Shown: piece by piece, positions 32,120 through 42,924 of the stretch
How the letters are laid out: every line of letters starts with the position of its first letter
How positions within the stretch are numbered: position 1 is the stretch's first letter
Notes under the pieces: model-generated
What the model was told of the DNA's origin: nothing
What the model saw: only the letters and a program-made list of their open reading frames with translations
Databases searched by the model: none
Translations under genes and position numbers: made by a program
Source: Tenrec ecaudatus
Taxonomy: Eukaryota > Chordata > Mammalia > Afrosoricida > Tenrecidae
Direction of reading: 5' to 3'
Length of the DNA stretch: 64,000 bases
NCBI RefSeq assembly: GCF_050624435.1
Contig: NC_134546.1
Span: 80,145,700 to 80,209,699 of the forward strand

Positions 32120-34154
32120 CATTGAGAACATATATACCAAACCTGTTAGGAAAGTGATGTGTAGATGGGTAATGTCATGAGGTTGACACTCAAGGAGACC
32201 CCTACAAACCACTGCTATGAAATTATTTGAGACAATCGTGGCAGTCAAACAGAGAAATGGAGGTGACCTGAACTAGTGTGTAGTTACACCACGGTCTCAA
32301 GCTTAAATTGGTCAGACAAGTGTCAAGAGCAGACGCTGTGATGGTGGTTTGGTGAAATGAACAGGATCAAGTGATGCTCTGCGATGTGCATATGAAAAGG
32401 GAGCTGACTCAATGATCTCCAAATGAAAAATGCTAGAGTGTCCTGTGATTGAACCCCTGGATTTTAGTGAAGTCAATGCATCTTCATTTCAAAACAATTG
32501 CTTATGCGTTTCAGCAAATTCTGGCCCAAAGAAGTGCAGGTGACCAACTTGGATTTCCCCACTGTAAAAATATATATTAATTTGGAGATATACAGATTCT
32601 AATTCACCAGGAAATGAGTGATGTTAATCCTAAGTCTGCAAAAAAAGTTTTCAACTTTGTTAGGAGGAAGGAAGCTGAATGGGGATTGAGCTTTAAAACT
32701 GCATGTTTAGAGATAGTGTCAGAGTTTCTATAGTCAATAATATGAACAATTTTTCAAAATTAGACAATCTTTGAGTTTAGTGAATAAAAGTAAGGTGAGA
32801 CCAATGAGCAGTTGTGATGGGGCTGTGCCCAGAGCACAAATGGAGAGGCTGTCTCTGGTTGGAGATGCTCACATTTTAATTGAACCAGAGCCCCCTGGGT
32901 AAGGGACGTTTAAAAGAGTGTCTGCGCTCATTCTCTAAATGTTGAGGATCAGCTGCATGGATGGACCTAATTTTAATGGAGAGTGACAACGTCTTTTGAT
33001 TCAAGATGTAAAATATTGTTCTTGGCTCTTATTCGTATTCTGATCCTGTTTTTAAATGATTGTTTTCCATTTACTGCTCTCCTGAATTTTTGCACTTGAA
33101 ATCATGACCTGGCTGATTTTGCACTCTTGTGGATATTCCAGCAAACAAAGGGGGGTGTCTCTATTCAGAATCTTGCATTTTTAGAAGCTACAGAGTTAAA
33201 TACTGTCTTGCCTGGGGCCCAACTTTTCTAGGTGGTATGTTCTTCCCTGAGACCCTCTGCCACTTGAATCTCTATTTACACTGAGGTTGACCTCGATCAT
33301 CAGGCTCTGGGATGGAGTATGTGTTTTGCATGTAAGAGCGGTGGGGTTGGTGATGACCATTCCCAAGTTGGGAAAAATCCTAGCTGCATAAGATTTGTAG
33401 GGGTCAATGCCAACTCGAAACATTCTGCCAGAGGCTTCAGGTCATATTGCATAAATAAACTGCAAATCTAGGAGTGGAGCGTGTCCTTTGGACCTAGAGT
33501 CTGGTTTACCCCTTCCTGGCCTTCAGAATTTGGACTGAATAGAATCCACCACCACCTGATTCATTCCAAACATTCAAGAATTTCTGTTGGACGTTGCAAT
33601 GATTCTCAGAACCCAGAAGCATGAGGGGATCTCCTCAAGGGAGGAGTGGGTGGAAATTGGAATGGGATGGCTTCATAGAAGAGTTGTACCTTTGAGGAAT
33701 TTTCAACCCCATCTCTTTGGGACTAATCTGGTATGCATGCTTCTCAAAGATGTTGCTTCCACTCAAGGAAAGGACCAAGTACTATGAGGAGGTTAATTGG
33801 GTGTACAGAAAAATAAATAAGGGATCTTCAAGAGTGTGAGGTTTGAAGGTATCTTGGAGTCCAATTTCCAATTGATGGTGTCAACAGGCTATCCTGCCCA
33901 CTTTCTAGGGCACAGGACATAGAGGAGCCTAAGGCAGTTAAGGGGCTATGATGGGCTGGAGGGAGAGAACACTGAGCTCAGAAATCCTTGGATTTTCTTT
34001 GATGTTTCGCACACAGCTCTTAGGGAAAACCTGTTCTCACTATCAACTAACATGCTTATGATTTTAAACGAAAGGTTACTCTACAATGGGCTCAGAAGGT
34101 AGAGGGGAGTCTGAGCTCTATCACTTTCTGTTTATAAGGCCTGGGCTCCCTCAC
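32120..34154. other. V7 5' region, conserved unknown block
   Basis: No gene is identified. About 33,000-33,470 is a conserved, richer-looking stretch with a 75-codon minus-strand frame (33,423-33,196). The copy in D (60,400-60,890) has a 66-codon frame there, partly different. I do not recognise it. A decayed retrocopy or LINE part is possible. Confidence 0.45.
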
Positions 34155-34162
34155 ATGCAAAT
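34155..34162 (+). promoter_or_regulatory. Octamer upstream of V7
   Basis: A perfect ATGCAAAT 104 bp upstream of the V7 ATG. The homologous V14 site reads TTGCAAAT. Confidence 0.9.
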
Positions 34163-34265
34163 TATTCTCAGTCACTAGGGTACAATTTCACTCAGGCTGG
34201 AAAAGCTATCAGTTCTCTTCAGACAACGCTGTAGGTCTCTTGGGAATCAGAGCTGTGGTCTAAAG

Positions 34266-34708
34266 ATGCTATTGCTGTGTGTTCTCCTGTGCCTGGTGAC
34301 AGTTCTCCAAGGCGAGTGATTCCGATATCTGACCTGGGTATATGGGGATGGTTGTAGACTTCAAGTGACTGACAAGGACAATATGTTTTTGTTTTCAGGG
34401 ATCCTGTCCCAGGTGCAGCTTCAGGAATCGGGTCCAGGGCTGGTGAAGCCCTCCCAGAAGCTGTCCCTCACCTGCACTGTCTCTGGTTTCTCCATCACAA
34501 GCAGTGGTTACTGCTGGCACTGGATCCGCCAGCCATCAGGGAAAGGGCTGCAGTGGATGGGAGATATATGCTATGATGGTAATACATATTATAACCCGTC
34601 CTTTCAAAGCCAACTCTCCGTCACCAGAGACACATCAAAGAATCAGTTCTCCCTGCAACTGAGCTCTGTGACTGCTGAGGACACGCCCATGTATTACTGT
34701 GCAAGGAG
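34266..34708 (+). CDS. V7: potentially functional IGHV gene, clan II (VH4-like)
   Basis: The leader exon is 34,266-34,311 ([15 protein letters not shown]) and the V exon is 34,399-34,708 after TTTTCAG. Joining gives an in-frame [12 protein letters not shown] start with no stop. All framework landmarks are there: FR1 Cys (LTCTVS), FR2 Trp ([16 protein letters not shown]), FR3 '[19 protein letters not shown]' and YYCAR. The 3' end has a consensus RSS. It resembles human IGHV4 and mouse VH3/36-60 segments. Two oddities: the donor is GC (CCAAG|GCGAGT), a rare but usable class when the rest fits, and extra cysteines sit in CDR1 (SGYCWHW) and CDR2 (DICYDG). A Pro replaces the usual Ala/Thr before MYYC. 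The domain would pair with a light chain in a B-cell receptor after V-D-J joining. Confidence 0.9.
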
Positions 34709-34747
34709 CACAGTGAGGGGAAGTCAGTGTGAGCCCAGACACAAACC
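34709..34747 (+). promoter_or_regulatory. 23-RSS of V7
   Basis: Heptamer CACAGTG (34,709-34,715), spacer exactly 23 bp, nonamer ACACAAACC (34,739-34,747). It is among the best RSSs in the window, shared in quality with V14 and V10. Confidence 0.95.
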
Positions 34748-36020
34748 TCCCCTGCAGGGGAGACACTGGGCAGCAGGGGGCGCGCAGCACCCACTGACAC
34801 CCAACCCTAGACAGGCACAGATAGATGACAGGGAGGATTTCCTGTTGGAATTAGGGCCTTTTGCTTTGCTCTCATCATCCCCAGAGACAATTTTTCCTTT
34901 TTCTTTTCTCTAAATATTTTCCTTACTGCGAGAATGAAAGGAAGAACTAGCATTCTCTGTTTGCACCACTAATATTAAAGGTGATGCTGACCCTTCGTTA
35001 TCATTCTCTATGCCCCATTTTCCTTTGTGAGAAACAGACTATCATCCTCACACTGTCTGTGACTCAAAATCTGTTGACAACGAAATACAGGCATGTGCAG
35101 ATTCATGCGTGCAGTGTATGATTTTAAATGTTCTGAGCTCATTACTCTATTACAGCGCATTGTCACGTCTCTGTAGTTGTCTCTGCATTATTCCCTGTGC
35201 ACTGTGGGTAGTGATTGACTAATATTCATTATGTCTGAGAAAATAATTGTGGAGACGTCTGGGTCTAAACTTGTGAACTGTCCATAGTGATGCTTGCTAC
35301 CCATTACCTTCCTTTATGCAGAAACTAGTGTTACAGCCATAGAGAAACCCCTGACACTGTGAACAGGTGAACTGAATGACCTGTCTGTTGAGTGAAGTCA
35401 TTAGTAATATCATTCTTTGGAGTCAGAGTTAACGTAACACTCATTGGGAAGGAAAATTTGATTCCAAAAGATAGCAAATGAGTTACAAGAGAAGGAAATT
35501 GAAAAATAATATCTCAGAACGGTCCGCCTTCTCAATTGAGAGTAGTGACATTTCTCACATATTTGGATCAGGTGATCAGGGGAACCATTTCCTAGAGAAA
35601 GGTCATCCTATTTGGCAGAGTGTCACAAAAATGAAGGGAAAGACTCAGCTAGATGCACAGACAGAGTGGCTGCAAAAATGGTATTAAACTTAAGAGCAAG
35701 TGAGGATGGTTCAAGACTTGGCAGTTTAGTTACTTGTCCTGTTGTGCACAGAACCATTGTGAGTCAAACGGACTCAAAAGCCCCCAGCAACATCTTTGAT
35801 GGAGTGAGGTGAAAAAAATTGAGATTAATTTTGGTCATTCAAATGTAATTACCTAAAATTATCATAAATTATACCATTTTAAAATGTAAAATTACTTAAC
35901 ATTTAAAACACAATAGCTATACCATTTCTAATTAAGTTACAGCTATGTGCCTTGCAAATGATTAGGAAACAAAGTTCAATAAATACGTAATAAATACTAT
36001 AAATAAAAAAATATTATATT
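34748..36020. other. V7 3' flank, no gene seen
   Basis: It matches 62,093-63,355. Around 35,740-35,800 is a SINE/RTE-type tail ('ctgttgtgcacagaaccattgtgagtcaaacgg...'). No gene is seen. Confidence 0.6.
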
Positions 36021-36023
36021 AAC

Positions 36024-36170
36024 GTCCACTCTCCTTGGTGGCATAGAGGATTTCACATTTGGATGTTAAGTGCAAGGTCAGCAGATAAAATCCACCAGCC
36101 ATTCTGAGAAAGAGAGAGGAGGTTCTAAAGAGTTCTACAAGGATTGCAAATTATATAATCCAAATTCAAA
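36024..36170 (+). repeat. Afrotherian SINE 5' part
   Basis: 'cactctccttggtggcatagagg', 'atgttaagtgcaaggtcagcag' and 'ccaccagcc' form a tRNA-like head. The tail is decayed. The paralogue is at 63,359-63,500. Confidence 0.75.
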
Positions 36171-37500
36171 GGAGAGAATAGTGTCAGAGCTTAAATTGTG
36201 AGAATCTGCTATGCAGAGGGCTGTGGATGACAGTGGAGGCTCAAACACATTTGTAGGATCTTCACGGGGAATACACCTCCAGTGATTTCCCTCTCACCAT
36301 ATCTGAGGGGTGGAACAAGCTGGCGGTCAGAGAGAGAGATTGGAGAGATGACTATAGTAGGTCAAAATGACTCACCTACCTGACTTTGATGGTTAAAATC
36401 TTGTCATTTGATCTTCCTTTTGATATGCTTTGTGATTGACATGGGTTTTAATGTTTCTGGTTTTCTTTTATATACTTTGGGTTAATTTCTGCTGTGTTCA
36501 GTCATTGTTAGCAGCATTTTTGACTCTATAACTTTTTCTATGTTTTTCAATTTATGTAGTGCACAATGGGTGAATCTACAAGATAATAACTAGAATAAAG
36601 GTTCACAGGGGCTTCAGCAAGAGAGGTGGGGAGAAAAGGGAATTTAATAGAAAGGAGTTCAACAAGGAAGAACATGTTTTCTAACTGGTTGTGGAAGTGA
36701 TTGTAAAACACTGCTTGCATGATTGAACTCTGGAATGGTATGATGTCTGGATTGGCTCTTAATAAAATTATTTTTTAAAGAAATGAAATGGCAAAAGATA
36801 TTAGTTGCAGGACAAATGTTTTAAAACATTTTTATTTTGAATACTGTTAAAATTATTTTAATAAATTAATATTGCACATTAAAAAAGAAATCTAACATTG
36901 ACATAATGTTATGTAATATATATTTCATTTAAATTTTTGCTGATTTCTCAGTTATAAAAATTTACAGTGCCTAAAACCCTAATGAGCAGATCTACTCTGC
37001 TCTAGATGGTCACTATGAGTCAGAATTAACTTGGTGCCAATTATGTCAATTGTGTTTCCAATTTGTATCTTATGTTGGTTGCTTATCTCCATTATTTTGT
37101 TTTCTGTGTATTCTGTATTTTGTTTAATCATATTTAATACTATTGTCAGAAATTGTTCTTTTTCCCCCATTATCTTGGTTTCCATAGCATTTCCTACATT
37201 GTGTTTTTAGGCTGATGATGCAATCTTTTTCTGTGGGATCATTTATGGTATTATAATATCTTTATTAACATTTTGATGATTTTCCTTTTAAATACATTTT
37301 TTGCTGGTTGTGCTTCAATTTACAAGGTAGCTTGATAAAAATAACTTTACTCTTCCTTACATTTGTATGTTTCCCCTCTGTTGTAGTGTAAGGACGTTTT
37401 AACAGTATATTTCAGTTAAACCAATGTCCAACTTTCCAGCAAAAGTGCAGCTTACACACAGGCAATGTATACAACAGTATGTTTTTTTCACACAGAGGAG
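36171..37500. other. AT-rich intergenic, no gene seen
   Basis: Sequence of C/D pair type to about 36,750, then unpaired AT-rich sequence. About 36,590-36,775 resembles a plus-strand copy of the non-LTR 3' end ('aaaagggaatttaatagaaaggagttcaa...taataaaatta'). No gene is seen. Confidence 0.5.
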
Positions 37501-37529
37501 AGATAGAGCTGGCTCATCGTCAGGAGTGG

Positions 37530-37615
37530 GCATCAGTCTCCACAGCCAGCGGTTTCACTCTGTAGCCAGTGCTTTCACTCTGTGGCCAGCGGTTTCACTC
37601 TGTGGCTTGTTTATG
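37530..37615 (+). repeat. Short tandem repeat of about 24 bp
   Basis: The phrase (c)agccagcggtttcactctgt is present three times in succession with small variations: 37,542-37,561, 37,564-37,581 and 37,584-37,603. Confidence 0.85.
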
Positions 37616-38811
37616 CTGCAGTTGAAGAACAGTGTTCCCTCATCAACAACAAAGATAGAGAAATAGGGTTGTGCTATGAGGTAGAATCTCCTGGAAGACA
37701 GTGAGTTGGTTTTGTTGTTTTTGTTTTGTATAGTCCATGTAATGTGCGTAACAATTGGTTTGGGGGATGTTAGCTTGTGTTCAAAAGAAGATAGAAGAGG
37801 GATGTTGTAGGACACCAGTGACTAAAGTGTGTTTTTGGATCCAGAAGCCTAGGGAAAGGCAGTCAGACAACAAGGTCATCACTTTACAGCAGCCAGACTG
37901 ACATATTTGACCTAAGCACACCTGGGTCTGTTATGGACGCTGGGGAAGGGCAGCAGATGGCACATGAACTTCCTGCGTTCTCAATTTCCAATTCCTATTA
38001 TGGTTTATTTCAGATATATTTTGTCACTTGCGGTAACATTCTTGAATTTTTGTTGTTTTTCTGTTTTACATTAGATGAAACCCGAGATTGAAGAACACAT
38101 AGAGATAGCAAAGAGAATAAGGGATTCTGGGGCCTACAGTGGGGGGTGGGATAAAAGGGAGCTGATGCCAAAGAGTTCAATAAGGAAGAGGGTGTTTTGA
38201 AACTAATTTTGGTGGCAATTGTACAATACTGCTTGATGCACTTTAATGAAGAATTGATATGATTATTATGACCAATTACAATGGTTTTGGAGGGAAAAAT
38301 GAGAAAATAAATTAAATATTAAATAAAGGCTATGCCATTGATAACACTCTTTGATTTCAAATTTCTGGCTTATAAAATAATCTCTTTTCCAGTTCAATAT
38401 TTTAGCTAGTTTTTTGAAGTGTTGTACCAGCAAGACTTTCCATAAGTTTCTGATTATGCATGAAGAAATTATCTTCCATTTTAAAACTTATTTTTCTCAT
38501 AGTATTTTCTCATGTATAGGCAAAAAATAATATTTTCAACATGCTTCTTGTGCATAATGCAGTGGCATTAGATTATCATCATGTTCAATAATTGCCAACA
38601 GCTGGAAAATTTCCTGTCACACACATCACAGAAACCCCTAAAACATAATTCTGACTTGACAATTTCCTCCTTAACATGGAATAAATAACTCTATTAATTT
38701 CTTGCTCTATTTTGAATCAAAGTCTGCTTAAAGAACCTTTCTCTTACTGTGAAAATAAGGAACCCTACACTGTGTTAAATACCTCCATTGTCTTTCAGGC
38801 AGATTTCTTTC
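37616..38811 (+). other. Intergenic with a non-LTR 3' end remnant
   Basis: About 38,090-38,310 is a plus-strand copy of the non-LTR 3' family ('gataaaagggagctgatgccaaagagttcaa', 'caattgtacaatactgcttgatgca'). Elsewhere nothing is identifiable. Confidence 0.55.
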
Positions 38812-38814
38812 TTA

Positions 38815-40745
38815 ATCAGTATTTTTTTCAATCATTATATTGGGGCCTTTACACCTCTTATCACAATCCATACATACATCCATTGTGTCAAGCACATTTG
38901 TCCATTTGTTGCCCTCATCTTCTCAAAACATTTGCTTTCCACTTGAGCCCTTGGGATCATCTCCTGACTTCCCGCTCCGCCCACCTTATTGAACCCTTGA
39001 TAATTTATAAATTATTCTTATTTTGTCATACCTTACCTACTCCCTTCACCCACTTTTCTGTTGTCCATCCCCCAGGGAGGAGGTTATATGTAGATCCTTG
39101 TAATCGGCTCCCTCTTTCCAACCCACCCTCCCTCCCTCCATCCACCCTCCACTCTCAGCACTGTTCCTGAGGGCTCATCAGTCCTGGATTCCCTGTGTTT
39201 CCAGTTCCTATCTGTACCAGTGTACATCCTCTGGTACAGCTGGATTTGTAAGGTAGAATTGGGATTATGATAGTGGGATGGGAGAAAGCATTTAAGAGCC
39301 AGAGGAAAGTTGTGTGTTTCATCATTGCTACACTGCACCCTTACTGGCTCATCTCCTCCCCACAACCCTTCTGTAAGGGGATGTCCAGCTGCCTACAGAT
39401 AAGCTTTGGGTCCCCAAACCACACTTCCCTTCATTCACAATTATATGACTGTTTTGTTCTTTGATGCCTGATACATGATCTCTTCAACAGCTTGTGATCA
39501 CACAGGCTGGTGTGCTTCTTCCATGTGAGTTTTGTTGTTGCTGAGCTAGATGGCTGCTTGTTTACATTCAAGTTTTTAAGACCCTAGGTGCTATATCTTT
39601 TGATAGCGGGGCTCCATCAGGTTACTTCACACATTTGCTTATGCACACATTTGTCTTCAGCGATTGTGTCAGGAAGGTGAGCATCATGGAATACCAGTTT
39701 AATAGAACAAAGTATTCTTACATTGAGGGAGTACTTGAGTGGAGGCCCAATGTCCATCTGCTACCTTAATACTATGTGGGAAACAGAAAGATTTCTCACA
39801 AGCAATCTCTCCCAAATATGTTACACTGCTTGCAGCTAATCATAAAAGTTACTTCCCTTGAGACAATCAGCTGCCAGACTGCTGTCTCCTCCCATCACAG
39901 GTGGGCCTGCTCCCTGCTGCAGGGGACAATGGGTTACTTCTCCCTGAGGCTTTTGAGCATTAGCGTGGTTCCTGTAGGTGGGATTTACACCTACTGATAT
40001 TAGTTCCTATGGAGATCCAGAGAACAGATCAAACCCGCTCAGTGACATCAAGTTAGGCTGCCATCCTGAATATAGAATCTGCCTGTCTTGTCACATGGAT
40101 ACCCCCAATCCCTCCTCTTCCTATTGAGTGTATACCCCTAGATTGTCCCCCTCTCATTGCTGTATAACCTATATTGCAAACCCTTCCTGTGACATATGTC
40201 TTTACCTATAATTAGTGGGCTTGCACACTTCCCCCAGAGGTATATGTGCAGGGTTAATAAAAAGTGCCCTCTCTCTCAGCTCCTCCCTTGATCTCTCCTC
40301 AGCTCCAACTATCCTCTCCCATCCTCGCTCCCCTGTTCCCTTTCCCCTTGTCCTCCTTCCCTTCCACCTCTCTTCACGTGGACCTTAGAAAAGCATACTA
40401 CCATGAAATGTGTCTGACTCCATTATTTAAATCTCTTTTATCTCTCATGCGCATCGATGACTTTAATCTAATATTTATACATCTCAACTGTACAATTGTG
40501 CCTGTCGAACCCACGATTAGTGGTGGGGGGCCGGCACCCCTTCCAACCACAATACTAAATCTATAAATATATGCACATATCTATTTCCCCATCCTCATAT
40601 GTAAATATATGTACATATGTGCATGCCTTTATTTAGACCTCTATAAATGCCCTTTGCATCCTAGCTCTTTCCTCTTGTCCTACAACATGCTCAGCTTTCA
40701 TTTTGGTTTCAGTAATTCCTCTCAGCTTTATCAGTATTATATTGT
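38815..40745 (-). mobile_element. Non-LTR 3'-UTR copy split by a solo LTR
   Basis: The first part is 38,815-39,774 and the second is about 40,552-40,745. It contains all the family landmarks ('cctttacacctcttatcacaatccatac', 'gataatttataaattatt', 'ggattccctgtgtttccagttcc', 'gcttatgcacacattt', 'ggaggcccaatgtcc') and continues after the LTR with 'tataaatatatgcacatat' and 'tttatttagacctctataaatgcc'. The two parts show that the LTR inserted later. Confidence 0.85.
39775..40551 (+). mobile_element. Solo LTR, class II type by TSD length
   Basis: A 777-bp element with TGTGG...CCACA ends, flanked by a 6-bp target-site duplication ATACTA (39,769-39,774 and 40,552-40,557). It has an AATAAA signal at 40,256-40,261, followed by a CT-rich stretch of the kind found in R/U5. 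A 6-bp TSD is typical of class II (betaretrovirus-like) elements. No internal retroviral sequence is present. Confidence 0.85.
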
Positions 40746-40824
40746 GGAATATATTTCAATATCATATCTATATAAATATCTATATCTATAGATCATACTT
40801 CCTTCTGTTGTACCCAATTCAGGT

Positions 40825-40879
40825 TGTTCGCAAAGCTTTTCACAGTGAGGGCGAGTCAGTGTGTGTCCAGACATAAAAC
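40825..40879 (+). pseudogene. V8: orphan IGHV RSS with minimal FR3
   Basis: A clean RSS, CACAGTG (40,841-40,847), spacer 23 bp, nonamer ACATAAAAC (40,871-40,879), with only about 16 bp of possible V end ('tgttcgcaaagctttt') before it. The 3' flank ('ctcagggagaaagctgacc...aggacccaccagc') matches the flanks of V segments. The V body was removed or replaced by the LINE 3' end that stops just upstream. Confidence 0.82.
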
Positions 40880-41035
40880 TATCCTCAGGGAGAAAGCTGA
40901 CCTAAAGGGAAGCTAAGGACCCACCAGCTCTGGACCAAGAGAAGAAAGAAGTGAGGACAGAAGCCTGGGTAAGGACTGTAGGCCTGGTCAGCTAGAACTG
41001 CTGCACTGACCACTATGGTAGCTCCACTGTCCATG

Positions 41036-41160
41036 GCAGGAAATCTCCAGAGACAACTCCAGGTAACACTCCTGACAATAGTCTGAACACTTAGGACCAG
41101 ACAAAATGTGCCTGTTCAACCCACAGAAATTGGAAGACAGTGTAAGCCCAGGAAACACCT
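41036..41160 (+). pseudogene. V9: IGHV clan III relic with degenerate RSS
   Basis: 'aaatctccagagacaactccaggtaacactc' matches the start of VH3 FR3 (ISRDNSKNT). A scrambled end follows, then CACAGAA (41,122-41,128), a 23-bp spacer, and GAAACACCT (41,152-41,160). The spacing is exact, so this is a V segment remnant. The V body upstream of FR3 is not recognisable. Confidence 0.68.
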
Positions 41161-41731
41161 CTCCTGTATGTGATGGGATGCTGTCACCAGGGGCCTCTCT
41201 GAAGATACTGAGCCCAACACCCACCCCAGTACTGAGTCATGGAGAAAAACTGAGCTTCTTCTTATTTCTGTGGTTTCTTTTAGCCTCACAAATAACCCTG
41301 TTGTTAGGAAACCTTTTCATTCCAACTCTAAATATAGAAGATAAAATTGAAGTATCTTTTACTTCTTTCCCAATATTGTGAAATGTAATAAGGGAAAGAA
41401 GAATTTGGGAAGACATATACTTGTTTTCATATGTATTCATATGTATGAAAAGATGCAGGTTGACCGTGTCTTGATTCCAAAATATGGTGAGGATAGAGCT
41501 TGTCATTAATTTCAATCGATTATCTGGATGATTCTGATGGTAATGGACACAAAGTTACATTGAACATGAAATCTCCACAGATGTTCATATGATTGGGAGA
41601 GTGAAGACCTCAGAGAGAGGACTGTGTTCTCCCAAGGACTCCACCAGCATCGCTTTTCTAGTCTGAGTCGCAGAGCTACGGTCTCCATTTAGCCCTCTCC
41701 AACTTTACATACAAGTGCACCTCCCAGTCAC
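41161..41731. other. Intergenic, no gene seen
   Basis: Flank between V9 and V10. No coding or RNA signal. Confidence 0.5.
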
Positions 41732-41739
41732 ATGCAAAT
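41732..41739 (+). promoter_or_regulatory. Octamer upstream of V10
   Basis: A perfect ATGCAAAT 100 bp upstream of the V10 leader ATG. Confidence 0.88.
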
Positions 41740-41838
41740 ACCAGTCCCATGAAACCACAGCGTGCTTGTACTTAAATTTGTATTCCTTCACACCCTGGAG
41801 AGCATTTTCTGGGTGTCATGAATCTTATCCACATGAAC

Positions 41839-42270
41839 ATGAATTGGGTGTGGGTTTTCCTCTTTCTGGTGGCATGTCCAGAAGATAAGTGCTTCAGGGA
41901 TTCACACATGAAGTCTGCGGATGCAGCATCTGAGCACATGACTCACTGTGTTTCTCTTTATCCCCAGGTGTCCTAGCCAAGGTGCAGCTACAAAGGTCAG
42001 GCCCGGACTGGTGAAGCCATCACAGATCCTGGCTCTCACCTGTGCCATCTCTGGATTCTCTTTAACAAGCTGTAGTGTGCACTGAATCCGCCAGGCTCCA
42101 GGAAAGTAACTGGAGTGGGTTGGTCCAACATGGAGTGGTGGAAGCACACGATACAATCCAGCTCTCAGATACCGGGTCAGTATCATCTGGGGCACCTCCA
42201 AATGCAACTTTTGTTTAAAATTGAGCTCTTTGAATCCCGAGGACACCGCCATGTATTACTGTGCTAGACA
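41839..42270 (+). pseudogene. V10: IGHV clan II pseudogene (mouse VH2-like)
   Basis: The leader exon is 41,839-41,884 (MNWVWVFLFLVACPE), but the donor is AT rather than GT (GAAG|ATAAGT). The V exon is 41,968-42,270 after CCCCAG, starting GVLAKVQLQ. It has features of the clan II group with a short CDR1/CDR2, as in mouse VH2: 'FSLTSCSVH', '[13 protein letters not shown]'. Lesions: a frameshift in early FR1, TGA in place of the FR2 Trp codon (CACTGAATC), TAA in FR2 (AAGTAACTG), and a frameshift in FR3. '[10 protein letters not shown]' and the RSS are intact. It is the only member of its subfamily in the window. Confidence 0.93.
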
Positions 42271-42309
42271 CACAGTGATGAGAAATCAGTGTGAGCCCAG
42301 ACACAAACC
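42271..42309 (+). promoter_or_regulatory. 23-RSS of V10
   Basis: Heptamer CACAGTG (42,271-42,277), 23-bp spacer, nonamer ACACAAACC (42,301-42,309). Confidence 0.94.
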
Positions 42310-42607
42310 TCCAGGCAACAGGCCATGATTTCGGTGAATGCAAAAGAGAGAAGTCAGTGATGTTTTCCTCTCAGAAGTTGTGCTTTCCTCACCTTGTCAG
42401 CATCTCTCTAGGGACCACCAAGCACAGACTCTAGGGAGTCTTCATGTATCTGAATCTACCTTCTTTTCATTGGAATGGGCTTTTTCTGTATTTCACCATC
42501 TATCCAAAGATAGAATTCTCAGAAATATTAGTGTGTATTGATTATATCTCCATTTACCAATTAGGGCATTAACCACTGCTGTTTGTTACAAAAGTAAGAA
42601 ATATTCC

Positions 42608-42795
42608 AAAATATCAAACTCACTGCCATCGAGTTGATGACAATTTATGATGACACCCCTGTAGGTTTCCAGGATTGTATATGTTGTGGGAGTAGAAAGC
42701 CCTATCTTTCTTCCTTGAGAGGCTGAAGGTTTCAAACTGTGGACATACACTTCTCAGCCCAAAACATAACTAGTATGCCACCAGCCTCGTTATAA
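42608..42795 (-). repeat. Afrotherian SINE, antisense
   Basis: 'caaactcactgccatcgagttgatgac', 'ctgtaggtttccaggattgta', 'ggaggcnga-ggtttcaaactg'-like end. The orientation is reversed relative to the SINE at 11,686. Confidence 0.8.
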
Positions 42796-42924
42796 AAACA
42801 TCAATGCAGCAAAATATTCTCATGTGAGCCCCACATTTTCTCCAAGCATTCAGATGGGCGTCCAAAGTTTTCAATCCAGTGAATGCTGGCCAATGTATGC
42901 TTATGTGATAATTTTAACTTAGAA

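Larger units (their letters stand above)
32090..36750 (+). repeat. Segmental duplication block C (pairs with D, 59,511-64,000)
   Basis: Collinear with 59.51 kb to the window end, containing V7 here and V14 there. The start of the C/D similarity is sharp at TCTTCA (32,090-32,095). The right end of the pair lies outside the window on the D side. Confidence 0.92.

Noticed and set aside
37500..37620. Short repeats considered as a CRISPR-like array
   Set aside because: Three direct units without regular spacers, in a mammalian locus. It is a simple tandem repeat.
38712..39170. 152-codon plus-strand frame
   Set aside because: It overlaps the antisense LINE 3' end (38,815 onward), so it is a chance frame in a repeat.
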